From NCBI GenBank assembly GCA_933207985.1, contig OW240917.1, forward strand, positions 108,958,692 to 109,022,691: a stretch of DNA of 64,000 bases, read 5' to 3'. Shown piece by piece: positions 23,019 to 34,420 of this stretch (position 1 is its first letter; each line of letters starts with the position of its first letter). The translations under genes and the position numbers were made by a program. The stretch is from Pelobates cultripes. Its lineage: Eukaryota; Chordata; Amphibia; Anura; Pelobatidae. The notes below the pieces were generated by a model, which was not told the DNA's origin, did no database searches, and was given only the letters and a program-made list of their open reading frames with translations.

Positions 23019-24092
23019 TGTAACGGACCGCTTTGCACACAAGGGGTAAAAACCGTTTAGGCGATCGGCCCCCTTTCCAGAGATCCAGGCACAGCTACTG
23101 CAGAACACCAAAACTCACGAACTGGATACAAAATAGCACTCCAACTCCCGAACTGGAACCTCCCAAATAGCTGCTAGCAGACGAACAGGAAAAGCAGACT
23201 AACAGCTTACACTCCTGGCAATCAGTCTCTAACAGCATACAGTGAATCCCCCCAAGAACGAGACAAGACTCCGTGTTGAGGGTCAAGCAGTGGTCTGAGG
23301 TGCTGGCACACCCAGCCTGGTTTTTATTACAGTGTTTCAAATACAGGACCACCCACAGGGAGGGATAAACAACCAATCATATCACAGTTACATCCCACAT
23401 ATTCCCTCCCCTTATCCTGAGAGGAAACTCAATTATACAAACAGTTAAAACATACTTTCTACCCAACTTTCATAACCCCAAAACCATACATCACATTCAC
23501 ATAAAATTACATATTCTCAATCAATCCATTCAGGGGAACAACATATTCAAAAATGGCACAAATCAGACAAGGGGTTCAAAAGTTAGTAAAAAGTCCTTTG
23601 TGACTAAATGAAGCATGGCTTTCTGGCCCCAAACCAGTTTCAGAGTCTTCTATCCTGGAGATAAGTAATTCAATTATCTCCCAGGACAGACACAAGACTC
23701 CATTAAGCACATGGTTGCAAAGAGACACAAAACAACACTTTAAAATACATAAAGTCATATTTATTACATAAAACACAGACATGTAACATATCCCCAGATA
23801 GCTCAGGTCTGAGCGCACATTATTAAGTGAATGGCGCTCAGACCACACAAATACAGTTTAATCGCCATGGAGCTAAAGTCTTTACAGTCAGTTTCATACG
23901 AATGGGCTCCATGGGATTCCTATCTGGGGTATAACACATTCAAACAAATCTACCGAACCCCAGGCAGAAAAGCACAAATACAGCTTTTCTGCAGGCAAAA
24001 ATAAAGTCTTTTAAAAGGGGGCCATAGTCCAAAGGCAGCAGGCGAGCAACCAGGCTTCTCCAATGCAATGTGGCGAGATTGGTCTCGTCACA
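23019..24092 (-). repeat. 5' LTR of the 20-kb element
   Basis: It is 1,074 bases long with TG...CA ends. The primer-site-like TGGTGGCAAGCGG begins two bases inside it on the minus strand. It differs from the other LTR by scattered substitutions and a few one- to three-base indels. Confidence 0.92.
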
Positions 24093-24097
24093 GACAG

Positions 24098-25824
24098 AGT
24101 TTCTAACAACGATTGATAGGGGAAAAATGTGGAGGAGCCATTTTAAATTTTTACACCACACACACATTCATATTTCTTAATTACAGTCATAAGCATAATA
24201 ACAAATCTGGCAAGTGATAGAACAACTTTAAGTATCCTTTACTTTGATTTCTACTAAAATACATAACCAGTGCATTTTACAGAGAAGTTGCTAGGAAACA
24301 GAAAATAGACTAAAAACTCGCATTTCAAAGACAAATGTTACCAACAATCAGCAACATTGTAGAAAGTCTACAGATTATAAAAATGGATGTGTACTTTTAT
24401 TTAATTCACTCCCACAAAGAACCAAAAATAGTTTTTGGAATTTTTCACTTCCATAAAAAGGAAAACATGCTTTTACTTCAACCTACTAGCTTCTGTAGCT
24501 CAACCAAGGGGGCAAAAACCGAAGGCTTCTGACTTGGCCAAATCCTAATGCACAAGTCTATTGGAAAGTAGTTTGGAGGAAGAGAACTGAGCTTCTAATG
24601 CAAAGTTTGTGAGATTTATTTTTTTCTGTTCATTCTGTACTCATCCGATTCAAAAGATTTTATTCATTGCTCAGTGTTTTTTTTTTCTTTTCATTCTTTC
24701 GTTTTTCACAAGTGTAAAGATGTTCTAAAATGTATACAAAATACAGATTAAGGAACAGTACACTTATAAAATACATTTCTAAATTATATAAGGTTACCTA
24801 AAAATCGCCTATCTCAGTAAACAAATATGGGGATTCAGTTCCATCATGTGGGCATATTGTGATAAGCCCACCACTACATCACAGTATACCAATATCTGTG
24901 GCTCCTACATTCATTCCAACATGGGAGACAAATCAAATAGTGCTAGTGCTAAATAAACTGAAGTGTATTTAAATAATCTATTTGTAAGAGCAAAATTAAT
25001 TTGATAAATGCAATTAAAAAAACTCAGTGTCAAAACTAAACAATTAAAGTGAGAGTGCTTTTATGTATATCCTCACAATGCAAATTATATATCTGTTCAA
25101 TTAAAATTATAATTGAAGTGACATTACTCTCCAAAACCTTTAGGCCTCTAAAGCTGTGGTGGTTGGGCAGGTTGCTTAACCCCAAAAAGAATCTGTTCTG
25201 GATTCCAAACTTACATAGTAAAAAAAAAAGGGAGCATCTTGCAGGAATGGTGATGATCGCCATGTTGGTCAATGTAAAGCGTATATCCACTGTATCTGAC
25301 ATGACAGCTGGGATGTCAGATTATTTCCTCTAGTATGCTAAGGAAGCAAAATGGGATTGGAAGGAATCAAATTATCATACTCGGCACATCTTGAACAATG
25401 TGCTCTATATTGGGTACATTTAAACATAATTTTCTTGAATAAACTTATTGAATGTTGATAAAAGTGTTTCTTGATTATTTTTCATACATTTATTAAATAT
25501 TGATGCAAGTAATTCTTGCTTAGTTTGCATACTTGCTCACTTGTCATCAAGTAAGGTAGAAACCTTTAATGTATTTATTTTGTTTTCATTTTTGTGAAAT
25601 CTATGTGTGTGCTGTGCGTTTGTGGATATATTGTTCTATGGATACCACAACAAACCATGTGATCAAAACATTTGTATTATGGATGTTTCCAGGAAACCAT
25701 ACATTTTACACTTTTTGCTTCCTTGACAGTTATGTATTTTAATTTATATGATTTTTTTTGTGTAAAATGAACATTCCACAGCCCAAATACAAAAATAAAT
25801 GATACATGCATGAATTCAGTTATG
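24098..25824. other. AT-rich intronic or flanking sequence
   Basis: No exon, RNA gene or transposon end was recognised. Confidence 0.45.
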
Positions 25825-26240
25825 TTAAAGGGCCACTATAGTGCCAGGAAAACATACTCGTTTTCCTGGCACTATAGTGACCTGAGGGTGCCCTCACCCT
25901 CAGGGACCCCCTCCCACCGGGCTCTGGGGAGAGGAAGGGGTTAAACTTACCTCTTCCTCCAGCGCCGGGTGGGGAGCTCTCCTCCTCCTCTCCGCCTCCT
26001 CTCCTCCTCTTCAGCTGAACGCGCATGCGCGGCAGGAGCTGCGCACGCATTCAGCCAGTCTCATAGGAAAGCATTCATAATGCTTTCCTATGGACGCTTG
26101 CGTCTTCTCACTTTGATTTTCACAGTGAGAAGCACGCAAATGCCTCTAGCGGCTGTCAATGAGGTTAACCCTAGCGGCACCAGGCACCCAGACCACTTCA
26201 TTAAGCTGAAGTGGTCTGGGTGCCTATAGTGGTCCTTTAA
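25825..26240. mobile_element. TTAA-flanked MITE
   Basis: Ends are TTAA-AGGGCCACTATAG and CTATAGTGGTCCT-TTAA. Just inside each end is a hairpin: 'gtgccaggaaaaca' with its complement on the left, and 'cagaccacttcattaag' / 'ctgaagtggtctg' on the right. A GC-rich core contains (ctcctc)n. It has no coding capacity and is the best-preserved family member here. Confidence 0.75.
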
Positions 26241-26921
26241 TATACTGACTTCCCAATGTATTTCAATGAGAAGTCTTTGTGGTCTTTAAATTTAAAACTT
26301 AAGGCCAGAGTAGCCAAACTGAAAACTGTTTCCAGTTTGGATATGTCTACCTTAAGTTGAAATTCACTTTGTTAAATTGAAATTCACCATGTCTACATGT
26401 TTTTGAACTGATTTGCTTCCTTATTATTGGTTGATTGGATATTTTCATTAACTGACAGTTGTACGTAATAAAGTTTATATTTTTTACTTTATATGCCAAT
26501 CATACCTTTAAAGTCTGGTCCAATAATTATTTCTTATTCAGTCTGCTCCAGTAGTTAGTGATAAGTTAAATGTATTTCTTATGGTATTTTGCATTTTTTG
26601 CTTGAATATGTAGCAAAACAATGCCATAGAAACAGTCATTGTCTGTGTCAAAAGATGAATATCAACTTTAAAGTGAGTTGCTTGACATAGTCCTTAGCCT
26701 ATGTGCAAATCATAATCATTTTGCTTTCATTGTAATAATGTGCAGAACAAGAGGTTGAAAGTGATAATCATCTATTTCACTGGCATAATAAAAGTCTGTA
26801 GCTTACCAAATAAGTGTCTCTTAATAAGCAATTCACTATTCAGAATGTTGTCTTTCAGAATCGCTTTTTTTTCATGTTGATCTTTTTGTGATAACTTTGT
26901 TCTTTCTTGAAATTCATGCAG

Positions 26922-27080
26922 GTGCTTTTGCATGCAAGATGGTTCCATTCGTCCAATCTGCGGCCATTGTTACTGAAATCCTGACAATGACATGTATTGC
27001 TGTAGAAAGACACCAGGGAATTATACACCCTTTAAGAATGAAATGGCAATACACAAATCAAAGAGCTTTTACTATGCTTG
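26922..27080 (+). CDS. qrfpr: QRFP receptor, exon with TM3 and second intracellular loop
   Basis: This exon belongs to a class A receptor for the RFamide peptide QRFP/26RFa, a Gq/Gi-coupled plasma-membrane protein involved in feeding and endocrine control in vertebrates. The acceptor ...tttcttgaaattcatgcag precedes it and the donor gtaagg follows. It opens in phase with two bases of a split Gly codon and encodes 53 codons. GAFACKMVPFVQS includes the TM3 Cys that pairs with extracellular loop 2. TEILTMTCIAVERHQG carries ERH at the DRY position, as in QRFP receptors, and ends in MKWQYTNQRAFTML. The upstream exon with the start codon, TM1 and TM2 is not visible in the window. The closest alternatives, NPFF and orexin receptors, differ in this ERHQG/WQYTN region. 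Confidence 0.9.
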
Positions 27081-27314
27081 GTAAGGGGATTTATATTAAA
27101 AATGACATTTATAAATGTTTCATACTGTGCTTTTTTTTTCAGTCGTTGATTCACTTCATTCATTTCCATATGTTGTATTTTTCGAGTAAAATGAGACTTT
27201 GTGAAAACATGTTTTATGAGGAAGTTTATGTGCAAATAAACATTCTTCATTTATCAAATGTTAATATAGTGACTACCTATAAAAGGAAAATAACGTTGTA
27301 TATATTGTATGCAG
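27081..27314 (+). other. qrfpr: qrfpr intron between TM3 and TM4 exons
   Basis: A 234-base intron with gtaagg donor and ...tatgcag acceptor. It splits a Gly codon. An open frame happens to run through it, which is why a naive frame looks longer than the exons. Confidence 0.85.
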
Positions 27315-27376
27315 GTATCGTGTGGCTAACAGCAGTCCTTGTTGGTATACCCATGTGGCATGTACAGAGACTGGAG
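27315..27376 (+). CDS. qrfpr: QRFP receptor, TM4 exon
   Basis: A 62-base exon that completes the split Gly codon and encodes 20 residues of TM4 and the start of extracellular loop 2: IVWLTAVLVGIPMWHVQRLE. The acceptor is tgcag and the donor is gtaatt. The MWHVQ.LE end is characteristic of QRFP receptors. The next exon lies about 22.3 kb downstream and joins in phase at a codon boundary. Confidence 0.9.
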
Positions 27377-27599
27377 GTAATTATTTATGCAATTATTTAA
27401 GCCATCTAGAGTGCTTCTGAACAAATGGCTACCCAAACCGTCTTAGTTCCAAAGTAAATGTTTAAAATTGCAGACTTTAAGTAATTCTCAACAACTAGTT
27501 AAAACTAGTTTAAAACATTAACATAGAACATTTTCATAGAACACAAAAGTAAGTTTAAAATGGAGGCTGGTAGTGTAAGAGTCAAAAAGTGAGTAGGTG

Positions 27600-27870
27600 T
27601 ACTACCATCTCCTATCCAGTACTGAAGAAACTCAAGAAGGAGTTAAACGTGTTTTGGCCTACTTTGGATTTTAATTGGTACAAGTGTATTTGGTATTTAT
27701 CCTATATGTTTTATTTGTTATAATACAATTAGTGCATATTTTAAGCAAATAGTCTGGAGCCTCAGGAATTTTTATTGTGGAGGTGCCATCGCCAGAAGTT
27801 TGGCACTATACCTGTTACTACCAGAGCCGGGATTTTAGGCTCTGGAAAAGGTGAGCTTGATTTCTACTCT
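27600..27870 (+). mobile_element. Penelope-type terminal fragment with decayed hammerhead-like motif
   Basis: At 27,622-27,648 the order is CTGAAGA, AACTC-AAGAAG-GAGTT (a perfect 5-bp helix), AAAC. This follows a hammerhead layout, except that the conserved G of GAAA is missing. The downstream T-rich text and 'gccgggattttaggctctgg' resemble in style the element at 62,503-63,171. No boundaries or target duplication were found. Confidence 0.35.
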
Positions 27871-28194
27871 ACATTTTTAAGGTTTTAAGTTAATATATTA
27901 CACATTGGATGGTTTTCTTTTTATATTCTTGGAGGAAATGCTAATAAGAAGTAGTGGTATGATGCTGCCCTATGAGCATAAAAGTTTATTAGGCTCCACT
28001 AAATGTCAGTGACATGACATTTGGTGTATATTTCAGTAACAGGTGCACTATATTTTGTCGTTTTTCTTTTATGTACTTGACGGTCACCTTTTGTATATCA
28101 AGAATACGTGGGGTAAGGTAAACCCCTTCACAAATTAAATGTATAATAGCACTCCACTAAGGTGTAAGCTTAACTTATACCATAAGTTTGTTTG

Positions 28195-28440
28195 TATACA
28201 TTATCACACACACTACTACACACAAAAATACACACACTACAACACAGAAATACACACTAACACAAACACACAGATCCACTCCACAGTCCACACAGTTGCA
28301 TACATGCACATATCCACACAGTGACACACAAGCACAGATCCACAAATACACACACACAGACTGACAGATATGCACAGATACACACATTAATCCTCAAACA
28401 CTGACTCTCATGCACAGATGTACACTGACACACAATCTCT
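28195..28440. repeat. CA-rich microsatellite/minisatellite
   Basis: A dense run of acac/cacaca with interspersed 'agatc', 'ctga' and 'tgca'. Open frames over it are artefacts. Confidence 0.75.
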
Positions 28441-28690
28441 CTCTGAGTTTAGGCCTCGCTTATGCGGTGTACATTTGTCTCCCTTGGGCCCTGGTGAGTC
28501 TGGCCCCAAACAAACCCTGCAAGCTGCAGCTCTGTATCCATATATTTTGTGGCGGGAACTACTGGTGGTACTAGCATGGGCGTTGGTGGCCCACTTAACC
28601 ACTTGAGCCCTGGTGCGTTTGCACTGGCTGCACTGTTGGTAGCTCCACATACATTTTAGGACAAACAGACACAGGCCCATTTCCTCAGAC
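28441..28690. other. GC-richer block next to the CA repeat
   Basis: It has higher GC than its flanks, with phrases such as 'gggccctggtgagtctggcccc' and 'gagccctggtgcg' that nearly repeat. It is probably part of the same dispersed element as the CA repeat; the class is not recognised. Confidence 0.3.
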
Positions 28691-29362
28691 AATTATATCA
28701 TTTTTAAATTTTAAATAGGGATACATTTAATAATTTTATTCTATTGTTAATCATTTATTTATGAAGGGTTTACTGAATAATTGATTTGATGAATTTCTAT
28801 TGAATTATTCACTTACTTATTCAAATACTAAGATCTGACATACAGCCAATATGGCTAAAAAAAGATTGCTGCTGATAACATAATCCCTGTGAAAATAGAC
28901 TGATCTGCAGAGAAGTTAATGGAAAAGGAGGTCAGGCAAGATCAAAACCTTATGTTTGCAATCATACGGTGACAAGTTCTATGACATTAATGTCAAATTA
29001 TTTCACTAAATCACTAGTCTCTGTGCTGAGCAATACACTGGTTGTGCCAGCCAGAAGAAAATGTATACAATTCCTGTTAAACTCAGAAACCTTCTCATTC
29101 TTAGGTCATTGTGATTCAGACACAAAGTTAACTGGGACTAATATATTTCAGATTGATAAACGCTCTTAAAAGGCAAAGCATATTAGTCAAACACGTCACT
29201 TACAGGAACAGTTTCTGCACCATAACAAATTAATTGAAATAAAGCCTTTACAGTCTCACTGCTCAAGTCACTGATATTTAGGAATTAAATCCCTTCCAGT
29301 GTTATTCACTAAAGTGAGAATTGCGGAGAATTTAAAGTGAATGCAGTGAATCAATTTCAAAT
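28691..29362. other. Intronic sequence, nothing recognised
   Basis: AT-rich intronic DNA with short chance frames. Confidence 0.45.
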
Positions 29363-29726
29363 TTAAAGGGATTCTATAGTGCCAGGAAAACAAAGCCATT
29401 TTCCTGGCACTATAGGTTCCTAAGATGCCCCCTTTGCACCCTCCTCCCATGGCACTGAAGGTGTTACCTGAATCCGATGTCCCACGGCACTGGGTCAGGC
29501 TCCACCCATGCTTCACCTGCGCTGATGTCAGCTGGCAGGGGAGACATAATGCACATTAGCATTTCCCCATAGGAAAGCATTATCTAATGCTTTACTATGG
29601 GGATTCCGGTGATGCTGGAAGTCCTCATGCATAATGTGGGGACATCCAGCGTCATTCAGATGACCAAAGGTTGTCTAAGGACACATAAGTCCCTCCAGTG
29701 GCTGTCTGGTAATTACCACTGCAGGG

Positions 29727-31251
29727 CAGTGGCGGATCCAGAGCCTGATCTCGGGAGGGGCACTTGTAGATTATTTAAATAAATAATCCAGGCACAATAA
29801 CCACTACAGCTCAGTGTAGTAGTTATGGTGTCAGTAGTGCCAGGATTCCACCCCAGAGTAAGTAGTCATACTGTTTTAGAACAGTTTGACAACTTACCTG
29901 GGGTCTACTGGGATATAGGGTATAGGAGCAGTGGTGTGTGTTAAGGGTGAAGTGTGTGAGTGCGGCAGTGTATGTCAGGGACAGTGTTTGTGGGGCAGTG
30001 TGTGTATGGGGACAGTGTTTGTGGGGCAGTGTGTGTGTATGGGGGCAGTGTGTGTATTGGGACAGTGTATGGGGGCAGTGTGTGTATGGGGATAGTGTTT
30101 GTGGGGCAGTGTGTGTATGTGTGTATGGGGGTCAGTGTGTGTATGGGGACAGTGTGTGTATGGGGGACAGTGTGTGTATGGGGGACAGTGTTTGTGGGGA
30201 AGTGTGTGTATGGGGACAATGTTTGTGGGGAAGTGTGTGTGTATGGGGGCAGTGTTTGTGGGGCAGTGTGTGTATGGGGACAGTGTGTGTGTGTATGGGG
30301 GACAGTGGGAGAGTGTGTGTGTATGGGGGGACAGTGTTTGGGGGCAGTGTGTGTGGCAGTGTGTATATGGGGACAATGTTTGTGGGGGAAGTGTGTGTGT
30401 ATGGGGCAGTGTGTGTGTATAGGGGCAGTGTTTGGCCAGGGCAGTGTGTGTTTGTGGGGCAGTGTGTGTATAGGGGACAGTGTTTGTGGGGGCAGTGTGT
30501 GTGTGTGTATGGGGGGGCAGTGTGTGTGGTATGGGGGCAGTGTGTGTAATGGGGGCAGTGTGTGGTATAGGGGGCAGTGTGTGTGGTATGGGGGAGCAGT
30601 GTGTGTGGTAGGCAGTGTTTGGTGTGGGGGGGCAGTGTGTGTAATAGGGGGAGCAGTGTGTGGTATGGGGGGCAGTGTGTGGTATAGAGCAGTGTGTAGT
30701 ATGGGGGGGAGAGCAGTGTGGTATGGGGGGGGGCAGTGTGGTATGGGGGGGGCAGTGTGTGTAATGGGGGCGCAGTGTGTGTAATGGGGGGGCAGTGTGT
30801 GTAATTGGGGGGGAAGGAGGCTTTTAAATAATAATTTTTATTTTATTTTATTTAATAAAATAAATATCCTATGTCCCCCCTCCCTTCTTACCTTTACTGG
30901 GAGGAGGGGGGACATATTTCTATCCCTGGTGGTCCCAGTGGTGATTCATTGGTGGTCAGGTGGTGAGAGTTCACTCTCGCGAGATTTGGAGCGTTGCTGT
31001 GGTAACCGCGGCAACGCTCCAAATCTCACGAGAGGAGGACCCGGAGGAGCTGCAGGCTGAGCTCCGGGTCCTCCCTCTCACTCCCTCCTTCCCCCGCCGG
31101 CTGTCAGCACGGTGCCTGCGGACCGGGGAGGGAGATTTCTGATCTTCCTCCCCGGTCCGCAGGCACATTGCACGGCTGGCAGGGGAGGGAGACCGGCGGA
31201 TTTCTCGGGGGGGGCAATTGCCCCGTTGCCCCCCCCCTGGATCCGCCAATG
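29727..31251. mobile_element. Non-autonomous hAT-like element with GT-rich minisatellite
   Basis: Terminal inverted repeats are CAGTGGCGGATCCAG at the left and, reversed, CATTGGCGGATCCAG at the right. The 8-base sequence ctgcaggg flanks both sides (29,719-29,726 and 31,252-31,259). Terminal CA...TG with 8-base duplications fits the hAT superfamily. The interior has no transposase. It has a GT-rich minisatellite and a right-hand GC-rich part (30,960-31,200) with an internal inverted repeat 'cggaccggggagggagat' / 'atcttcctccccggtccg'. Confidence 0.82.
29940..30815. repeat. GT/GGGG minisatellite
   Basis: Degenerate units of 20-35 bases of the form gggcagtgtgtgtatgggg repeat for about 870 bases. 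The + strand carries many short G runs. Long Cys/Val/Gly open frames on + and Thr/His/Pro frames on - are artefacts. Confidence 0.88.
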
Positions 31252-31335
31252 CTGCAGGGTTAAGGGACATAGGACATTGCACTCAGACCACTTCGATGAG
31301 CTGAAGTGGTCTGGGTGCCTTCAGTGTCCCTTTAA

Positions 31336-32380
31336 GGCCAAATTTAAAACAGAATTGACTTTTTCAAATTGGATATTTTGGCTTAAATTCAGAAATTCTC
31401 TTTGAATTCAGTTTGATATCCCTGCAATTCTCACTTTAGGGAATAACTCCATTCTTCCACAGGGTTGTAAATATTCTTTGTTAGGATTAGAAAGTGAGAG
31501 AAAATAAATAATCAAGAGTTTGTGGAACAGATATCACTAAAAGAGAGTTAAAAAAAATTACCCGGTCAGTGCGTATGCATTCAAATATATGCATTTACAT
31601 CCTTTCACATATAAATGGATAGACATATATACATATTAGATTTGAACATTTTGTGCGATTAGTGATTTGTCTGAATTCTGTAAAGCCAAAACGCGATATA
31701 GGCCAATCACAAAACAAACAATGTGGATAATGGACGAAACATTTGGTTTGTGATTTAGAGTTCCATTCATTGTTCCAAAAAAAAAAAAAGATAATTGATG
31801 GAAAAAAAGATGATTGGTGGCTAGGGGAGATGCAAACTAAATGTTTAATTCACAGATCAATAGAGAAGGGACCAATAGAAGGAAAAAAAGGTACACTTTA
31901 AAATATATAGATTGTTGTGCCTGAGGCTTAAATATGAATATGAATCTGTTAATTAATATGCAGCAATTAAGCAATAAGTTACAATATTGTTTTTATATAT
32001 TTCTTGGTATTATGTTTAAATATGTGAATAAAAATAGACAAAACATTATAAAATTATATGACAGTTTACTACAAATAATCATAGTAAATAACAGAATACA
32101 ACAAATTATAGCTAATGACAGAACAACACACTACAGAAATGAACAGACAAACCATATAACGTACTTAGCTGGGGCTAAAGGGGAGCTGATAATCTTCGCT
32201 ACATCCTGGAAAAGAGAATAACGGCCTCTCTCTATACTTTTTATCCCCAGTGTGATGCACTGAGAGGTAACTTGCCTAGAGTAGATTGACCTATGATGTT
32301 ACTGCAAGGAGGAAATTGCATAAACCACCCCCTCTAAAGTATGAACATTATTATGTTTTATTCATGACATAAATCAGCTA
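31336..32380. other. AT-rich intronic sequence
   Basis: No exon or element end was recognised. Confidence 0.45.
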
Positions 32381-32600
32381 GATATTAAACTCGTAGGCTA
32401 CATCAGAGATACCAATATTGATTCTCTCATGTAAAAAAACACCCAGAGGCATCTGTTCGACACGCGTTTCGGCGCATAGACTGCTCCTTTGTGAAGAGCA
32501 CTTGAAATCATCATATTGGCGATAACCAAGTATTACAGTCCAATGTGATCTCGAACTCATTGAAAATTGCAGGTAGAAAATTCAAATAACCAATAAATGA
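32381..32600 (-). mobile_element. Penelope-type fragment with CGAAACGCGT motif
   Basis: On the minus strand at 32,462-32,500 a possible helix (GGAGC / GCGCC, four of five pairs) is followed by GAAACGCGT. This matches the helix II-GAAA-helix III order of Penelope hammerheads, but the CUGANGA block is not preserved. It is taken as a degenerate terminal fragment. Confidence 0.35.
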
Positions 32601-32999
32601 TACTTATACCCTGTGTGGGTGATTCTTAAACCTATTTAAATTCTCAGTATCGATATATATCTAACTCTGAGACCTATTAATTCTCTTTTATAAATCACTT
32701 TTTTGACACATCACATTTTTTTTTATATATGAGGGGTGTCTATGTAGTGTTTTTCTTTTCATTTGTTTGGCTTCCCCATATGTCATTAAATAAAAACTTT
32801 TATTTTTATTAACTTTGTTCTCAAATGTTAGTTGTGTAAGAATATATCATTTATATACTGAGGTGGTAACATTTGGATTTTTGGTCTCTTTTTTTTCTGA
32901 GATTAATTCTCACTTTTTTCCTACCTGATTTTTAAGGTTATGCCCCGGTTACTCACTTAGCCCTATTTTGTGTTGAATCAGTTGCTTGAGATTATTTAT

Positions 33000-34420
33000 T
33001 TTTTATTTATTTTTTTATTCTTTATTTTTGATGTGCATCATAAAAACATGGATAATGTACAGAGTTACAAGGTAAAGCCACATATAAGGGTATCCTGAAA
33101 ATAGTTTGAGATGACTGCACTTAAGTATTAACAAGCTAAGTAATCACATGAATGTTGACTGTGCCAGATGAAAGTAACCTAATATTAGGTATATAAGAAA
33201 CAGGCTAGTCTATCAACATAGATACTACTGGTGCTGATCTGGAATTTAAGTTTACAGCTCTGTATGGTCTGCATAAAATAATAAAAGTATTAAAAGGTTT
33301 GGTTGAGCAACTAAATAGAAAGGAACAACATAAAACATAACAAAATTGCGTCTGGGACTCCCTCTGGATCACATGCACGGGTAGCAGGCCTGTTTTCTGT
33401 TGAGGTCGAGGCGTCAGCCTACTACCAATATCGGCAGATCTAGTGTGGAACACGGCAGTCCGTAGGGGGTTGCAGCTTGGCAATGTTGGATTAGGGCATA
33501 CTCACTTCTCCGGACTTGGGTATAAGACGATAGCTCTACCTTGCGGGCTTGAGCACTGAAAGTCCAGGTCTGTAAAGTCCACAGGTGCTTCTGCTGGTGC
33601 AGATGGCTTGCAGATCTTAGCTGGAACAGTAGCTGGAGTGCGACTCTCTGCCGCCGGCTATGTTGGAACATGGTCTCCCGCCGCCGTGGGTGATGAAGCG
33701 TGGCTCTGTTCCATCAAAGCTCCTCTCTCGGCAGTTGGAAAGGGGTCGAGCCCCTGTTGTTCTGCGGCTTTGTTTGTGTGCTAGGAGAGCGATAGGATGC
33801 TGCCGGTGCCTGTCTCCCTGAGGTGGTCTGCTAGATACAAGCTTTTGTCCTCAAACTTGATCTTAAACTTGAGACAGCAGCGAGTCTGTCACCAAGTGCC
33901 TTTCCAGTCGAGCCCAGAAGTCCTGGAATATTGCCTCCAGTCTCAGGAAGGGGCACACCGTGACGCTGCTTACCTCAGCACAGGTTAGTGTCAGGCTCCG
34001 TGCCCTCAGGGAAGGCCTCCCCACCATTTTGGTAAGCTTGGGTATGTGCACTTTAGTTGCAGAAGCTGTCACTATTGGCATTAGAACTATGTGGATCAGC
34101 CCAGCTGGGATCGAGATAACCCTCGCCGGTCCAAAAGGGTTGGGGTAAGAGTGAAGGTAGCCCACACAACAAACTTGAGAGTGTGGAAGTCGGCTGTCCA
34201 TCCCCAGCCCAGTCACCTGTAGGCCTCAGCAAGCTTCCGCTGTCTTCCTGAAGTCAGAGGTTTCCGATTAAAGTATTGGTGCACCCCCCATTTAGAATGT
34301 GTGGAATCACCCTGATTTAGGTGCATTGGTGAATGATTACCCCCAACAATCGGTGAGCCAAACGGGAGCTCGCCCGATACACTTCTGATGAGCTTGAGGC
34401 TTAGGCTCCACCCTGTTGCT
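33000..34420. mobile_element. GC-richer repeat, diverged relative of 17,651-18,620
   Basis: This starts after a T-rich tract and shows raised GC and CpG relative to its flanks. It shares phrases with 18,300-18,610, including 'agctgggat...gataaccc' and an end like 'gatgagcttgaggcttaggctcc'. Open frames on both strands show no domain. A LINE 5' region is a guess. Confidence 0.35.

Larger units (their letters stand above)
20331..24092 (-). mobile_element. Complete non-autonomous LTR retrotransposon
   Basis: Two near-identical direct repeats, 20,331-21,402 and 23,019-24,092, start TGTAACGGACC and end CTCGTCACA on the + strand, so they have TG...CA ends. They flank a 1,616-base interior. The 5-base sequence gacag lies on both outer sides (20,326-20,330 and 24,093-24,097), a typical integrase target duplication. 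Orientation is minus: the purine tract ggaaaaggggagaga (21,403-21,417) abuts the 3' LTR, and a TGG-starting primer-site-like sequence (tggtggcaagcggcggg) lies just inside the 5' LTR near 23,000-23,016. A hand comparison shows roughly 25 differences between the LTRs, so the insertion is fairly recent. The interior has no protease, reverse transcriptase or integrase; only one repetitive reading frame is present. Confidence 0.92.
29363..31335. mobile_element. TTAA-flanked MITE split by a nested element
   Basis: Ends are TTAA-AGGGATTCTATAGTGCC and CAGTGTCCCT-TTAA, with the same subterminal hairpins as the 25,825 copy ('tgccaggaaaac' on the left, 'cagaccacttcgatgagctg' on the right). Removal of the nested 29,727-31,251 insertion and one copy of its duplication leaves about 440 bases, the usual family length. 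Confidence 0.75.

Noticed and set aside
20331..24092. Endogenous retrovirus
   Set aside because: No gag zinc knuckle, protease, polymerase, integrase or envelope motif is present; only LTR signals and a repeat frame.
1..26921. First coding exon of the QRFP receptor (N terminus, TM1-TM2)
   Set aside because: No frame shows the expected TM1-TM2 motifs, so the exon is taken to lie outside the window.
29938..30784. Cys/Val/Gly-rich open frames on + and Thr/His/Pro frames on -
   Set aside because: Artefacts of the GT/GGGG minisatellite inside the nested hAT-like element.
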